From: Candolleomyces eurysporus
Taxonomy: Eukaryota > Basidiomycota > Agaricomycetes > Agaricales > Psathyrellaceae
Assembly: GCA_027579435.1 (NCBI GenBank)
Contig: JANBPK010001103.1
Coordinates: 1-40,080 of the forward strand
Length of the DNA: 40,080 bases
Reading direction: 5' to 3'
Shown here: one piece after another, positions 1 through 10,401 of the stretch
Layout of the letters: every line of letters begins with the position of its first letter
Position numbering within the stretch: position 1 is the first letter of the stretch
Notes under the pieces: model-generated
Told to the model about the DNA's origin: nothing
The model's input: only the letters and a program-made list of their open reading frames with translations
The model's database searches: none
Made by a program: the position numbers and the translations under genes

Positions 1-1
1 T

Positions 2-956
2 TTGTTTACCCTCATATGGCAAGGAGTCAGGACCGGTGGTGCTGAAGAGTGCGTCCGTTCATTGGAACCCCTATTCTGTATCTGGAGGACTGACAAGACA
101 ACTTTCTTTCCAATCAGATATTTTTCGTACTTCACGAACTTGACGTACATCGGTCTCTGCGCCTATTTCTTTGCCTCGGGCACCCAAACGTTTGCGTACT
201 CGAGAGCATGCATCAGGGGCGGTGCAAGTTCCGACCCACCGACGTACCCACTTCAACGATGGCATCGTGTGTTCCAGTATCTGCACGTCCTGCTTTACAC
301 CACCATTGCAACATTTCGTGCGTGGAGCCAAACATTTATCCGTGTCATTGTTAGACGATTGACATCTGTCTAGCTATTATTGTGACAGTCGTGTACTGGG
401 CCCTCCTCGCATCGTCTTCTTCCTTCACACCTCCATTCAACGGTGAGATAAGATCCAGGATCCATTTGGAAGGTCCCATCTGACGCGCGGCGATATAGCG
501 TTCTCTAACGTCAGCAAACATTTGCTGAACTCTGTTTTTGCGTTGTTCGAAGTCTTGTTCACGAATGTTGGTCCTCTTCCTTGGTTAGATCTACCCGTGG
601 CAATTGTTCTTCTGGGCGGATATCTCGGTGTTGCTTACATCACGCACGCGACTCAGGGTTTCTATCGTGAGTCCTCCTCTATCGTTGCAATACGAATGAA
701 CTGCATCCCATTCTCATATCTACCTGCGTCATACGCCATAGCCTACTCGTTCCTCGATCCTAAACGCCAGGGTGCAAAGCTCGCCGCGTACATCGTCGGC
801 ATCGCTGTCGGTCAAGTCGTAGTCTTCGTTGCAGCATGGGGTCTAATCAAGCTCAGAGAACACTTGGTGCTATCGAAAAAGAAGGCTAGGGAAGCTTCCA
901 TGGAGGCAGAATCCGAGCCGAAGGTTAACGCACCAACCACTGTTGAGCGCACATAA
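2..956 (+). CDS. FAR-17a/AIG1-like multi-pass membrane protein, 5' partial
   Basis: The exons that give one continuous frame are 2-317, 374-442, 499-666 and 742-956; all three introns are phase 1 with GT-AG ends. The product has long hydrophobic stretches and the family-typical segments RYFSYFTNLTYIGLCAYFF, YPLQRWHRVFQ, VTVVYWALL, VFALFEVLFTNVGPLPW and YSFLDP, so it belongs to the FAR-17a/AIG1-like family (Pfam FAR-17a_AIG1). Animal members are membrane threonine hydrolases of fatty-acid esters of hydroxy fatty acids; the fungal role is not settled. The C-terminus is a charged, probably cytosolic tail rich in K and E. The N-terminus lies outside the window. About 15 residues between QTFAYSR and TYPLQRW look less conserved and may hide a further intron. 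Confidence 0.85.
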
Positions 957-2048
957 GTTTCTTAAACACTCTTCGTCTTTCCCACCCACTTACGCCTTCT
1001 CACGTCGCACTCACTGGACCCTTTCATTATTCACTCATATCGTACCTACACGACAACATATGCATATTATTCACCGGAATGTGTACGTATCCACTCACAG
1101 CGATCTGCTTGTGCTAATTCTAGTCGTCCTTCCTCTGGGAGATCTGGGGAACGGTCGAATCTCGCTCTCCAAGGTTCAAGGCTTCGATTAATGCGACCCG
1201 ACTAACTCGTTGCGGGATATTTTCTTGAAGATGCTGTCCAGTATCACCAAGTTGTTCAATTTTATGTCCCTAGGGTAACGTCTGTCCGTGGAACGAGCAG
1301 ATATCGGCCAGGGAACTACCTGTTCTGATCGACCTGGAATTCGATGACCTTATTTGAGCTACTTTGGTCCTCTATTTCTCTAAATATTAACTTTAAACGT
1401 CTCCGATTGACCAGCGCATCGACCTCTGCAACCTGCAATGACAGACTATCGAACTATGCCGCTCGGGGAATGAGGTGATTCAGACAGTCTCATCACCCTG
1501 GCTCGCGTCATTTCCTTTGCTTGAGTCGTACATACCACCCTACCACCATAGCCACCAAGCTCGCAGAGACTGTCAGTCCCCGTCTACCCAACGTTCCTAA
1601 CAACTAAAACGCTCTAGACCGAATCATCGCTCGAACGCCGACTGCAGTCCAAGATCGACGCCCTTGAAGGTTCCGATGGCGAAAAAGTGGCTATTGAGCC
1701 TGAGACCCACTCACAGAAACCACGGGCGAAGAGACTCAGCGGAAGATGGTCTACTGCCGTATGCTCGAGCACCTCATCCGTTCTGCACCCAACCAAACAG
1801 CCTGTTCAGCTGTTGTGCGGAATATCACCTCGTGCAGGGAGAATAGGGACCTTGTCGAGCCGGGTGGAGTATATTTCTGGCTCTTCCATTATCATGATGA
1901 TCAGTTTTGGCGCCGAAAGGCAGGGCCTGTACCTCCCAGTCAGATCTGGCCTCGTGATTCATACTCGATGAAGACGACGAGTCCGATGCAGGACTCTGGG
2001 AGGCTTACCAGGCCGTTCGGTCAAAGATCAGTCGCATATTGCCTACTT
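957..2048. other. Intergenic region with a possible coding relic
   Basis: The first part is probably 3' untranslated sequence of the upstream gene. From about 1620 an acceptor-like CTCTAG is followed by about 60 codons of protein-like sequence (TESSLERRLQSKIDALEGSD and on), but it soon loses frame and I recognise no family. No complete gene is supported here. Confidence 0.3.
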
Positions 2049-2059
2049 CGAGTTTTTAC

Positions 2060-3594
2060 ACATGGAAATACCTTCGATTTACTGACATAAGAGTTCGGGT
2101 TCCGATTTCTAGGCTTTGACTTGCGATCGCTCTCCCTGCGTCGTATCTGGGCGTATCAACTGTGCCACTTTAGAATGGCCCACAACTTCGAAAGGAAGTT
2201 GAAGCTGAGATGGTGAGTGATTGCAATCACTTTTTAGATGAGGTTATTGCGTTCACATCTTGCCTGGCTTGACCAAGGACTCGGATAACGCGAGTGTCAA
2301 ACCTTCCACTTGACTCGGTGTACTCAGTGATTCTTGTTACCAGGGGATTTGGGCATTGAATGTACGGAGCATCCTCGAAAGCTTCGGCTACGATTTTTAG
2401 GGAAGAGCCCAACGGTCCCAGTAGGGCGACGAGACTCGAAAATGTCTTGACCTTGGGCTTGTACGCTCAGCGCCTGTTCGACGACCTTAGCCTGGTTTAA
2501 GCCCACGGTAAGAGAGTCTGAGTGTCACAGTCTAGTGTTTGACCTCGTATCTCATATTGCCTTTCGTTTGCACCAACAGGAAAGATACCATACGTACAAC
2601 ATCGTCCGGTGTCATTGGGCTTGGCAAAACCCGAAGGTGAAGTTACACAGCTGACTTAAGCGAAAACGAAAACGATTTCAACCTACTCCCGAGCTCGGTT
2701 GACGAGATCAGCTCGAAATCGTGGCTGTGGATGCGACTATTCACGATTCAAGACCCATTGAAGTATCCCTTTCCCTCGCAGCGAAATCTCGAGCTTCAGG
2801 TTGCGTGTTGTATCATACTATATTCCCAGCAAGTCTGGCGCTGCGGAGCACCTTGTCAAAGCCTCGGCGACCGAGTCTCGTGCCCGACCCAATATTTTGG
2901 CTTAGAGGTCGAGGGTACAGTGTGTGTAGGGTCAAGCTGAATGTTTTACATAGATTGATTGCTTTGCCGTCATCCGAGATATATTCAATCGATCATCATT
3001 GTTCGAGGCGACGGTCCATACTCAAACTGGCCATTTGACGGCAACTCGTAGCACAAACATTTCCATGGTGATCTATAGCTATGTACTTTCCATCTTTTCT
3101 GTTAGTCATTAATTCATTGCGTGACGCTTTGAACAAACCATTGTTCCCAATCTGTTCCCAATCAAGATATGTTTAACTTTGCCCGCAACTATGGGTCCGA
3201 GCTAGCCATGTTCGGCGCTGACGATCTCCGAGCGTCCTGCCACAATGAGCACTAGAATGCGCCCAATGTCAAGTCACTCTGATAGAACAAGGGTATGAGG
3301 GAGATCAATAAGCTTGCCGAGGGTCCTGACCGCCAATACAGAATTCCTCTTTTCGCGGAGNAAAAAATAAAAAAAAGGGACAAAACGCCACTGATGATCA
3401 GAAAGGCATCCTACTTAAAAGGTGGACAGGGTGAAGATAGAAGCCCCAGTGCTTGGCCACTTACCACTGAAGCTTCTCTCTCTCTTACTGAACGAAGGGC
3501 TGGTCCCAGTTGTTCAAAGGCTTCTACTACATCTACGCATATACTCTCTCTTTACACTCTATAATCCTTGCAACCCGCCCTCGTTGTCCTTACA
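2060..3594. other. Leader region of the first precursor gene, with decayed coding sequence
   Basis: The stretch is similar along its length to 5780-7148. On the minus strand around 2230-2506 it holds protein-like sequence (KIVAEAFEDAPYIQCPNPLV, TEYTESSGRFDTRVIRVLG) split over two frames. The copy in unit B has a further length change at the same point, so this is a decayed gene fragment of unknown family. Nearer the gene, CATCCTACTTAAAAGGTGGA (about 185 bases before the start codon) and a CTATAAT are kept in both units and are the best promoter candidates. Confidence 0.45.
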
Positions 3595-4702
3595 ATGATC
3601 GCCGCCCGACTCCTCCCAATTGCTGTCGCTGTCGTTCTCAGCTTGCACGCAAGACTTACTCTCGCTCTCCCTGTGAACAATGAGGTCTGTTTTCTGACAT
3701 ACCAAATTCCTTGACATCGTCGTTAACCGCGCTATGATATTCAGGACTTGTCCCTTCGTTCTGTGTCTGTAGCCAATGACGATGCGTCTACATTAGCGCT
3801 TCGTGAGCCATCCGAAGAAGTGAGTGCGCTCATGCACTAGCTTTTGCTCAATTGCCCCAATTTGTCTAACTAACTGAACAACTTGACACCCTTGTCTAAA
3901 ATATGTAGGGCGAAATGCTCGACCTTGTCCAACGCACGCCGCAGACTAAGTCTATACTTGACAAAATTAACAAGCTAACTAACCATCGACTTGGCCCGGG
4001 GAGCCCGGTGTCTAGGCCCCGGCCTGGTTTGGTGAACCCGGGGCTGATTAGGCGACCTGGTTTGGTGAACCCGGGGCTGATTAGGCGACCTGGTTTGGTG
4101 AGCCCGGGGCTGATTAGGCGACCTGGTTTAGCGCCACCAAAGGGAAGGCGTAGCCTTGAGGAGGTATGCCAAAGCAATTCTCGCGCAGTTTTGCTAAGAA
4201 CTAACTGAGCAACCTGGCATCTTTGACGGAATTTGTAGGATGAACTGCTCGATCTCGTTGAACGCATGCCGCAGGGACGTCCTCGTCCACCCCGCCCTGT
4301 TGGACCCCGTCCGATGCCCCGCCCGGTAAATCCCCGTCCGGTTGGGCCCCGACCTCTCCCTCCTATCCCTCGACCTGTTCGACCTCTTCCTAACATCCCT
4401 CGACCTGTCCGACCTCTTCCCAACATCCCTCGACCTGTCCGACCTCTTCCTAACATCCCTCGACCTCGTCCTAATGGGCCCCGACCCCGCAGCTTTGAAG
4501 AGGTACGGCAAAGAGAATTTTGCGCATTTCCGAAGAACTAACTAACTCAATGTGATAGGGCGACGAACTGGCCAGTCGAGCTATCGAGGCCGAGGTGAGT
4601 AGCATACTTTCCCAGTTCAAACAATAAAATACTTACTTGTCTACCTAGATCATCGAGGAGCTCCTTCACCGTGGGTACTACGATGACATGGATTTGGATT
4701 AA
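3595..4702 (+). CDS. Secreted modular Pro/Arg-rich precursor protein, copy 1 (257 aa)
   Basis: Six exons, all joined in phase 0: 3595-3684, 3745-3819, 3909-4163, 4239-4502, 4559-4594, 4649-4702. Residues 1-24 form a signal peptide (MIAARLLPIAVAVVLSLHA... with cleavage likely after LTLA). Exons 3 and 4 are repeated modules: an acidic head (GEMLDLVQR, DELLDLVER), a proline-rich body, and a tail ending RRSLEE or RPRSFEE. The exon 3 body holds three copies of RPGLVNPGLIR. The exon 4 body is strongly cationic, with PRP/PRPV repeats. RR at 135-136 is a Kex2-type site; the matching place after exon 4 reads RPRS and is not dibasic. The C-terminus EELLHRGYYDDMDLD is shared with the two paralogues. The frame is undamaged. 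I know no named family for it. A secreted peptide precursor, effector or cell-wall protein are all possible. Confidence 0.8.
4023..4121 (+). repeat. 33-base tandem repeat in exon 3 of copy 1
   Basis: Three head-to-tail copies start at 4023, 4056 and 4089, followed by a partial one. Each codes for an 11-residue PGLVNPGLIRR unit. The sister gene at 7149 has about half as many, so the number of units has changed since the duplication. Confidence 0.9.
4368..4457 (+). repeat. 30-base tandem repeat in exon 4 of copy 1
   Basis: Three near-identical 30-base units start at 4368, 4398 and 4428 and code for the 10-residue unit PRPVRPLPNI. The sister gene has related but longer units (PRPVRPLPPM). Confidence 0.9.
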
Positions 4703-5172
4703 ACAGTAGTCGCTCTATACACGCTATCCGATTGCGACTGAGACCGCGTGTACCTGTGCATGATGCAGGTCGATGTACTGATTAATGAGAATATGCAGTA
4801 GTTGTGTTTCCTACGGAGGTTATCTATAAGTCAGATTCTCAGGGGTAAAACGAACGGCTGGTCTATGTGGGCCTTCAAAGGTGAGGTACTTTGTTTTGTG
4901 ATTTGTTTTGCGAGTCGGCAGAGGTGCTTTGTTTTGTGAGTCGGCAGCGATGCCGTTCTAGTTGACGCTGCCAAATAGCGTCAATCAACGCGCACCTATT
5001 CGGATGACATGATGCGCGTCTAGCAAACGACAGTTACGACAGCCACCTTGGACGCGTCTCGTCCATCCTCTCCTCTTTTTCCAGGTGNAAAACGCGCGAT
5101 TTACTCGAGTAATTTTTACTGTTNTTTTCTTTGAGCTTGTATCTCTCACGAAAGAATACTAGGTTCAACACG
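4703..5172. other. Spacer between precursor copy 1 and truncated CxxC gene; conserved hairpin
   Basis: This holds the 3' end of the precursor gene and the 5' region of the CxxC gene. The phrase GAGTCGGCAG occurs twice here but once in unit B. A perfect stem-loop (TTGACGCT, loop GCCAAAT, AGCGTCAA) lies at 4962-4984 and is kept unchanged at 8401-8423. Confidence 0.6.
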
Positions 5173-5303
5173 ATGTCCAGCGAATTGGGTAGCGGCGGCA
5201 ACCTTGGAATACCGGGTTTCAATTGGCGTTCTTTCGTGAAGAACTGCAGGACCTGCGGAGAAAAGAATGTGTCTGGCCGATACGTCAACTGCCGCAAGTG
5301 TAG
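5173..5303 (+). pseudogene. Truncated copy of the CxxC...CxxC protein gene
   Basis: The first 43 codons match the copy at 8605 closely, including WRSFVKNCRTCGEKNVSGRY and the second CxxC pair, CRKC. Right after the last cysteine the sequence switches to minus-strand precursor DNA, so the reading frame runs into unrelated GC-rich sequence and stops near 5391. The rest of the gene (about 1.1 kb in unit B) is absent. This is a deletion-fusion relic, though a short transcript with an intact metal-binding head could still be made. Confidence 0.8.
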
Positions 5304-5766
5304 GAGGGGGGCGTCACTGGTCTCGGGGGNAAGCGGCTTGTTGGTCGCAGGGNTTTCCTGGGACAGCAGGAGGAGGCAGAGGAAAGTTTGATCGAATCTC
5401 AGCTTCAGAGAGGATGATGCGCCGAACGAGGTCTTGGGTATCATCGTATTTCAAGGACTCAAATAGGCTGGTAAGCCATTACAGTACAGTTATCGACTGT
5501 ATTTCGAGATGAGAGAACTGCATTAAGACGTACCTCTTCAAAGCTCCTCCCCTTCGACTCCCCTTGTGAAGTGTGGCCGCCCGGTGGGTTCGCACGAGCA
5601 GACGGAGGAGGAGGTGTTGGCGGAGGCGATAGGTCTCGAGGCAGGTTTGCCCTTCGGCTCTCTCGAGAAATACTCCTCAAACGAATCCTGAAGGTCCAAT
5701 GACACAGAATTAGATGACAAATGAGGATACGATGTATGAATTGACTGGCTTGGAGGTCAAATGTGT
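5304..5766 (-). pseudogene. Remnant of the minus-strand modular precursor gene
   Basis: The segment aligns with 10690-11500 of the complete gene. It holds a hybrid of module exons 5 and 4 (the switch is near GCGCCGAACGAG, a sequence both exons share), an intron, and an exon-3-like module (about 5533-5692) with its RSFEE-like tail. Exons 1 and 2, with the signal peptide, are missing at the unit junction; exons 6 and 7 are lost in the 1.95 kb deletion. The splice acceptor before the hybrid exon reads ATAC instead of ACAG, and the frame is broken. It cannot make a secreted product. Confidence 0.8.
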
Positions 5767-7148
5767 CGAGTTTGGCCACTTGGAAATACCTTCGATTTCC
5801 AGACTTTGACTCGCTGCGTCGTAACTGGGTACATTAATTGTGCCACTTCAGATTCTTCCACAACTTCGAAAGGAGGTTGAAGCTGAGATGATGCGTGATT
5901 GTAACCACTTTAAGATCAGGTCATTGCGTTCACATCGTGCCTGACTTGACCAGGGACTCGGATAATGTGTCAAACCTCCCACTCGACTCGGTGTACTCGG
6001 TGATTTCTGTCACCAGGGAATTTGGGCGTTGAATGTATGGAGCATCCTCGAAATCTTCGGCTACGATTTCTTAGGGAAGAGCCCAACGGTCCAGCGGGGC
6101 GCACAGACTCGAGAAACGTCTTGGCATTGGGTTCGTAGGCTCAAGGGCTGTTCGACGAGTTTAGCTTGGTTCAAGCCGACGGTAAGACAGTCTGAATGTC
6201 ACAATCTAGTATTTGGCCTCCTATCTCACATCGCCATCGTTTTTACCAACAGGAAAGAGATCATACGTACACTGTCCGGTGTCAAAAATCCCGGATGTGA
6301 AGTTAAGCGAAACGAAAATGATTTCAACCTACTCCCGAGTTCGGTTCACGAGATCAGCTCGAAATCACCTGGAAATTGTGGCTGTGGACGCGCCTATTCA
6401 CGGCTCAAGGCCCATTGAAGGATCTCTTTCCCTCACGGCAAACTTGAAATCTCGAGCTTCAGGTTGTAGCAAGTCTGGCGCTGCGGAGTACGTTAAAGTC
6501 TCGGCGACCGAGTCTCGTGCCCGACCCAATATTTCGGATGAGAGGTCGAGGGTGCAGTGCGTGTAGGGTTGAACTGAATATGTTTTACATAGATTGATTG
6601 CTTTGCCGTCAGCCGAGATGAAGTAGATGAAGTTGATCATCATTGCTCGAGGCGACGGGCCATTTGACGGCAACTCATAGCACAAACATTCCCATGGCGA
6701 TCTATCGCTATGTGCTCTCCATCTTTTTTGTTAGTCATTAATTCATTGCGTGACGCTTTGAACAAATCATTGTTCGATCTCCGGGCGTCCTGCCAAAATG
6801 AGCGCTGGAATTGTCAAGTCACTCTGATAGAACGTTACCGAAGGGTATGAGAGAAATCAATAAGCTTGTTGAGAGTCCTGACCGCCAATACAGAATTCCC
6901 ATTTTCACGGAGAAAAAACTCGAACAAAGAGATATACGGCCACTGATGATCAGAAAGGCATCCTACTTAAAAGGTGGACGGGTTGGAGGTAGAAGCCCCA
7001 GTGCTCGGCCACTTACCACTAAAGGTTCTCTACCTCTCCTACTGAACGAAGGGCTGGTCCCAGTTGTTCGTATTTTTCTGCTACATCTACGCATATACTC
7101 TCTCTTTACACTCTATAATCCTTGCAACCCGCCCTCGTTGTGCTCACA
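5767..7148. other. Leader region of the second precursor gene
   Basis: This is the diverged copy of the leader at 2060-3594, with the same decayed protein-like stretch (about 5900-6180) and the same promoter candidate CATCCTACTTAAAAGGTGGA about 185 bases before the start codon. No intact gene is visible. Confidence 0.5.
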
Positions 7149-8220
7149 ATGATCGCCGCCCGACTCCTCCCAATTGCTGTTGCTGTCGTTCTCAGCTTGC
7201 ACGCAAGACTTACTCTTGCCCTCCCTGTCAACAATGAGGTCTGTTTTATGGCATACCGAATTCCTTGACATGGTCGTTAACCGCGCTATGATATTCAGGA
7301 CTTGTCCCTTCGTTCTGTGTCTGTAGCCAACGACGATGCATCTACATTAGCGCTTCGTGAGCCATCCGAAGAAGTAAGTAAGCTCATGCGCCAATTTGTC
7401 TAACTAACTGAACAACCTGACACCCTTGTCTAAAATATGTAGGGCGAAATGCTCGACCTTGTCCAACGCACGCCGCAGACTAAGTCTATATGGGACAAAT
7501 TTAACCACCTTGTTCACCATCGACCTGGTCCAGGGAGCTCGGTGACGAGGTCCCGGCCTGGTTTGACGAACCCGGTGATTAGGCCTCGACCTGGTTTGGT
7601 GAACCCGGGGCTGATTAGGCGACCTGGTTTAGCGCCACTGAAGGGAAGGCGTAGCCTTGAGGAGGTATGCCAAAGCGATTCTCGCGCAGTTTAAGAACTA
7701 ACTGAGCAACCTGGCATCCTTGACGGAATTTGTAGGATAAACTGCTCGATCTTGTCGAACGCATGCCGCAGGGACGTCCCCGCCCGGTCGGACCCCGTCC
7801 GATGCCCCCCACAGTTAATCCCCGTCCGGCTCCCCGGCCTCTTCCTCCTATGCCTCGACCCGTTGCCCCTCGACCTGTCCGACCTCTTCCTCCTATGCCT
7901 CCTATGCCTCGACCTGTTTCCCCTCGACCTGTCCGACCTCTTCCTCCCATGCCTCAACCTGCTACCCCCCGACCTCTTCCTAGGCCGCCGAAGACGAGGC
8001 GCAGCTTTGGCGAGGTACGACAAAGACANTTTTTTTCGCGCATTTTGCCTAAGAACTAACCATCTCACTTTAATAGATTGAGGAACTGGCCATTCGAACC
8101 ATCGAGGACGAGGTGAGTAGCATACTTGCTCATTTCGAACGATAAAATACTTACTTATATGCCTAGATCATGGAGGAGCTCCTTCACCGTGGGTACTACG
8201 ATGACATGGATTTGGATTAG
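7149..8220 (+). CDS. Secreted modular Pro/Arg-rich precursor protein, copy 2 (251 aa)
   Basis: The six phase-0 exons are 7149-7238, 7299-7373, 7443-7664, 7736-8014, 8077-8112 and 8167-8220. The signal peptide (residues 1-24) and exon 2 (DLSLRSVSVANDDASTLALR) are identical to copy 1, but the module bodies have diverged. Exon 3 is 11 codons shorter, having lost repeat units. Exon 4 is 5 codons longer, with PRPVRPLPPM and PRPLPRPP repeats. RR at 124-125 and at 217-218 both precede S-(L/F)-x-E, so both module joints keep a dibasic site. The C-terminus is again EELLHRGYYDDMDLD. Reading frame and splice sites are undamaged, which suggests selection. One N at 8029 lies in an intron. The function is not known from the sequence. 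Confidence 0.8.
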
Positions 8221-8400
8221 ATAGTAGTCTGTCGCTCTATACACGCTATCCGATTGCGACTCTATAACGCAGATCGATGTATTGATTGATAATTGTATGC
8301 AATATTTGTGCTCCCTACCGAGGTTATTGACAAGTTAGATTCTCAAAGTATGGGCTTTGAAAGTTGAGGTACTTCACTTTGCGAGTCGGCAGCGATGCCT

Positions 8401-8423
8401 TTGACGCTGCCAAATAGCGTCAA
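8401..8423. other. Conserved stem-loop downstream of precursor copy 2
   Basis: A perfect 8-base stem with a 7-base loop, the same sequence as at 4962-4984, sits between the precursor gene and the CxxC gene. It could act in 3' end formation or as a regulatory site for the next gene. It is seen in sequence only. Confidence 0.6.
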
Positions 8424-8604
8424 GCAACGCGCCCCTATTTGGATGATATGATGCGCGCGTTTAGCAAAAGACAGCCACCTTGGACGCGTCTCTTCATCCT
8501 CTCCTCGCTTTGCAGGTGAAAACGCGCGTTTTACTGGAGTAAGTTTCCTTTTCTTTTCTTTGGGCCGGTATCTCTAACGAAAGAGTACTAGCACGTTCAA
8601 TACG

Positions 8605-9725
8605 ATGTCCAGCGAATTTGATAACGGCAGCGACCTTCAAGTCCCGGGTTTCGATTGGCGTTCTTTCGTGAAGAACTGCAGGACCTGCGGAGAAAAGAAT
8701 GTGTCCGGTCGATACGTCAACTGCCGCAAATGTAGAAAAATCAATAAAGTCAAGGAAGACGAGAGGAAGCGGCGAAAACTTCAGCTCCAGCTCGCCCTTG
8801 CTCGGACCTTGGCTGACGGATCCGGGGACGAAAATGTTACCTTTACGAAGCCGGCTCAGCCTCTCGTTGGCAGTGATGACGTGGTTGGCGGTGTATAGAG
8901 GAAGGCGTTGTCAGGTGCTGGAGCCAACATCCCCAGGAAGCCAAAGACGACCAAGGCCAAAGCCAAGTCCAAGGTGCCGGTTCCTTTGCGGGATTTGGGA
9001 GGGACGGAGAAAGAGCTGGCTATACTAATGATGAAGTGATATGTGAAGCATCAGGTACGTCAACAGGGTATCACGTCCTCTCCTCAGGCTGCATGGTGCG
9101 TCGATGATACTCGATTCTATCCTCCTCTGTGTTCGTCCTAGGCTTATCGCTTTCGCGGTCGCGGCAGAATCCGACGCTGGGTAGGGAATATCAGACTGCC
9201 ACTGCGCTTTACGGCGGCATTCGAAGCAAGTACAATGCCTCCAGGATGATTCATTTCCGCGGTTTTCATATTATCATCCCGATGCCTGAGATTGACCAAA
9301 AGAAGAGGCTGGACATAGTCATCCTCGATAGTTGGAAGATTGCTAGGGTCCCATTCGAGTACGTCTCCCCCTTCCCGTCCTCGCTCCTACTCCTATTGCA
9401 TATTCCTATTAAATATACTGACGTCTCTATCCATCACAGTCGGCACGCGCCGATCTCTAGGCAGAAAACGAAAGACGACTCCATGTACAACGCCACCTTC
9501 GAGTGTGCTTGCAGCACCTTTGATACTATGTTCCAGCCCAAGGGTGCTTACGAGGCGCTCCAATGGCAGAGGCAAAATGCAGAGACGAATGGCGAGATGG
9601 GTGAGTGTAATGGGACCGTCAAGATTGTGGTCGAGCGGGACACTACGAGTCATCCCTTCGGAATCGAGGGTCAGAGGATCACTGTTGCGATTGAGAATCC
9701 TGGTCCGAAGGCGAGGCCTGTCTAG
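8605..9725 (+). pseudogene. CxxC...CxxC protein gene, longer copy with two in-frame stops
   Basis: The likely exons are 8605-9067, 9142-9358 and 9440-9725. Near the N-terminus are two cysteine pairs, CRTC and CRKC, 14 residues apart. This zinc-ribbon-like knuckle is followed by a basic stretch (DERKRRK) that could be a nuclear signal, then a Lys/Ala-rich linker. The second half is a globular region of unknown fold (GGIRSKYNASRMIHFRGFHI, YNATFECACSTFDTMF). Frame analysis shows a TAG after VVGGV and a TGA after ILMMK inside otherwise protein-like sequence. They point to a recent pseudogene, sequencing error or undetected splicing. The last intron has a good GTACGT donor. The gene is convergent with the precursor gene at 10402. 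I do not recognise the family. Confidence 0.55.
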
Positions 9726-10401
9726 GCGTGTCCCTCGCCTCCCTGTACAATTTCTTGGGAGCTGTCGTTGGTCGTTTCTCCCTCCCTCCGTCACCCTCAC
9801 GAAGGGTTTCTCCCTTTATCGAATCCTCATTCGATCGTTCCCCCTTTTTTGATGATGTAGTGATCATCACCCTTGTATTCTTCATCCGCAGTGCTCTTTT
9901 CTTTTTAGTTTACCCCTCTCACCTGTCCGTACATTCACCCCTACACTCTTATCATCATCCTCTTTGTCTTCTCGACATTCTACTTCCGTATAAATAGCAC
10001 TATTCTTACTCCTACTCTTTTTATTGATATTATTGTACATAGCCATCACTTTTACCCTCGTTTCCGCCGTACTTTTACAATTAGGTACTCCGACTTGATT
10101 CATTTTACCCACTTGGTCAACTGTTGATTCATCGCCGCTGCTCATCACTAAGCACTTTGTCGTTATTGAGGCTTGATTGATTGAAATTCAATACGCATCA
10201 ACATTGGCGACGCTTGGGTGATGTTGACTCTTGCCCAACACGGATCTTTCCATCCATGCCCTGGCCCATCTCAAAGAAGTATCTCGACAGGAGGAAGACA
10301 GAGATGCAATGTAGCTTTTATTTAAGGAAACCAGCTACTATGTATCTCCCTCGTACGTCTATCTATATCGTTTTATGCATCGCAGTCGCAGACACAGCTA
10401 T
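9726..10401. other. Convergent intergenic region
   Basis: This is pyrimidine-rich sequence between two genes that face each other, probably holding both 3' ends. Short AT-rich clusters such as TATTGATATTATTG occur near 10020. I see no gene. Confidence 0.5.

Larger units (their letters stand above)
2049..5766. repeat. Tandem segmental duplication, unit A (damaged copy)
   Basis: This unit aligns along its length with the unit starting near 5767. It shares the non-coding leader (2060-3594 against 5780-7148), the precursor gene (3595 against 7149), the spacer hairpin (4962 against 8401) and the start of the CxxC gene (5173 against 8605). Then about 1.95 kb present in unit B (about 8735-10690) is missing, and the sequence jumps to the minus-strand precursor paralogue. 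Both unit starts share CGAGTTT followed by GGAAATACCTTCGATTT. The left edge at CGAG (2049) and the A/B junction near 5767 are estimates made by eye. Confidence 0.8.

Noticed and set aside
4023..4457. CRISPR-like regular repeats
   Set aside because: The 30- and 33-base units are head-to-tail without spacers and encode protein repeats in a eukaryotic gene.
3909..4502. Collagen, extensin or hydrophobin identity for the precursors
   Set aside because: There is no Gly-X-Y repeat, no SPPPP extensin motif in the + strand copies and no eight-cysteine hydrophobin pattern.
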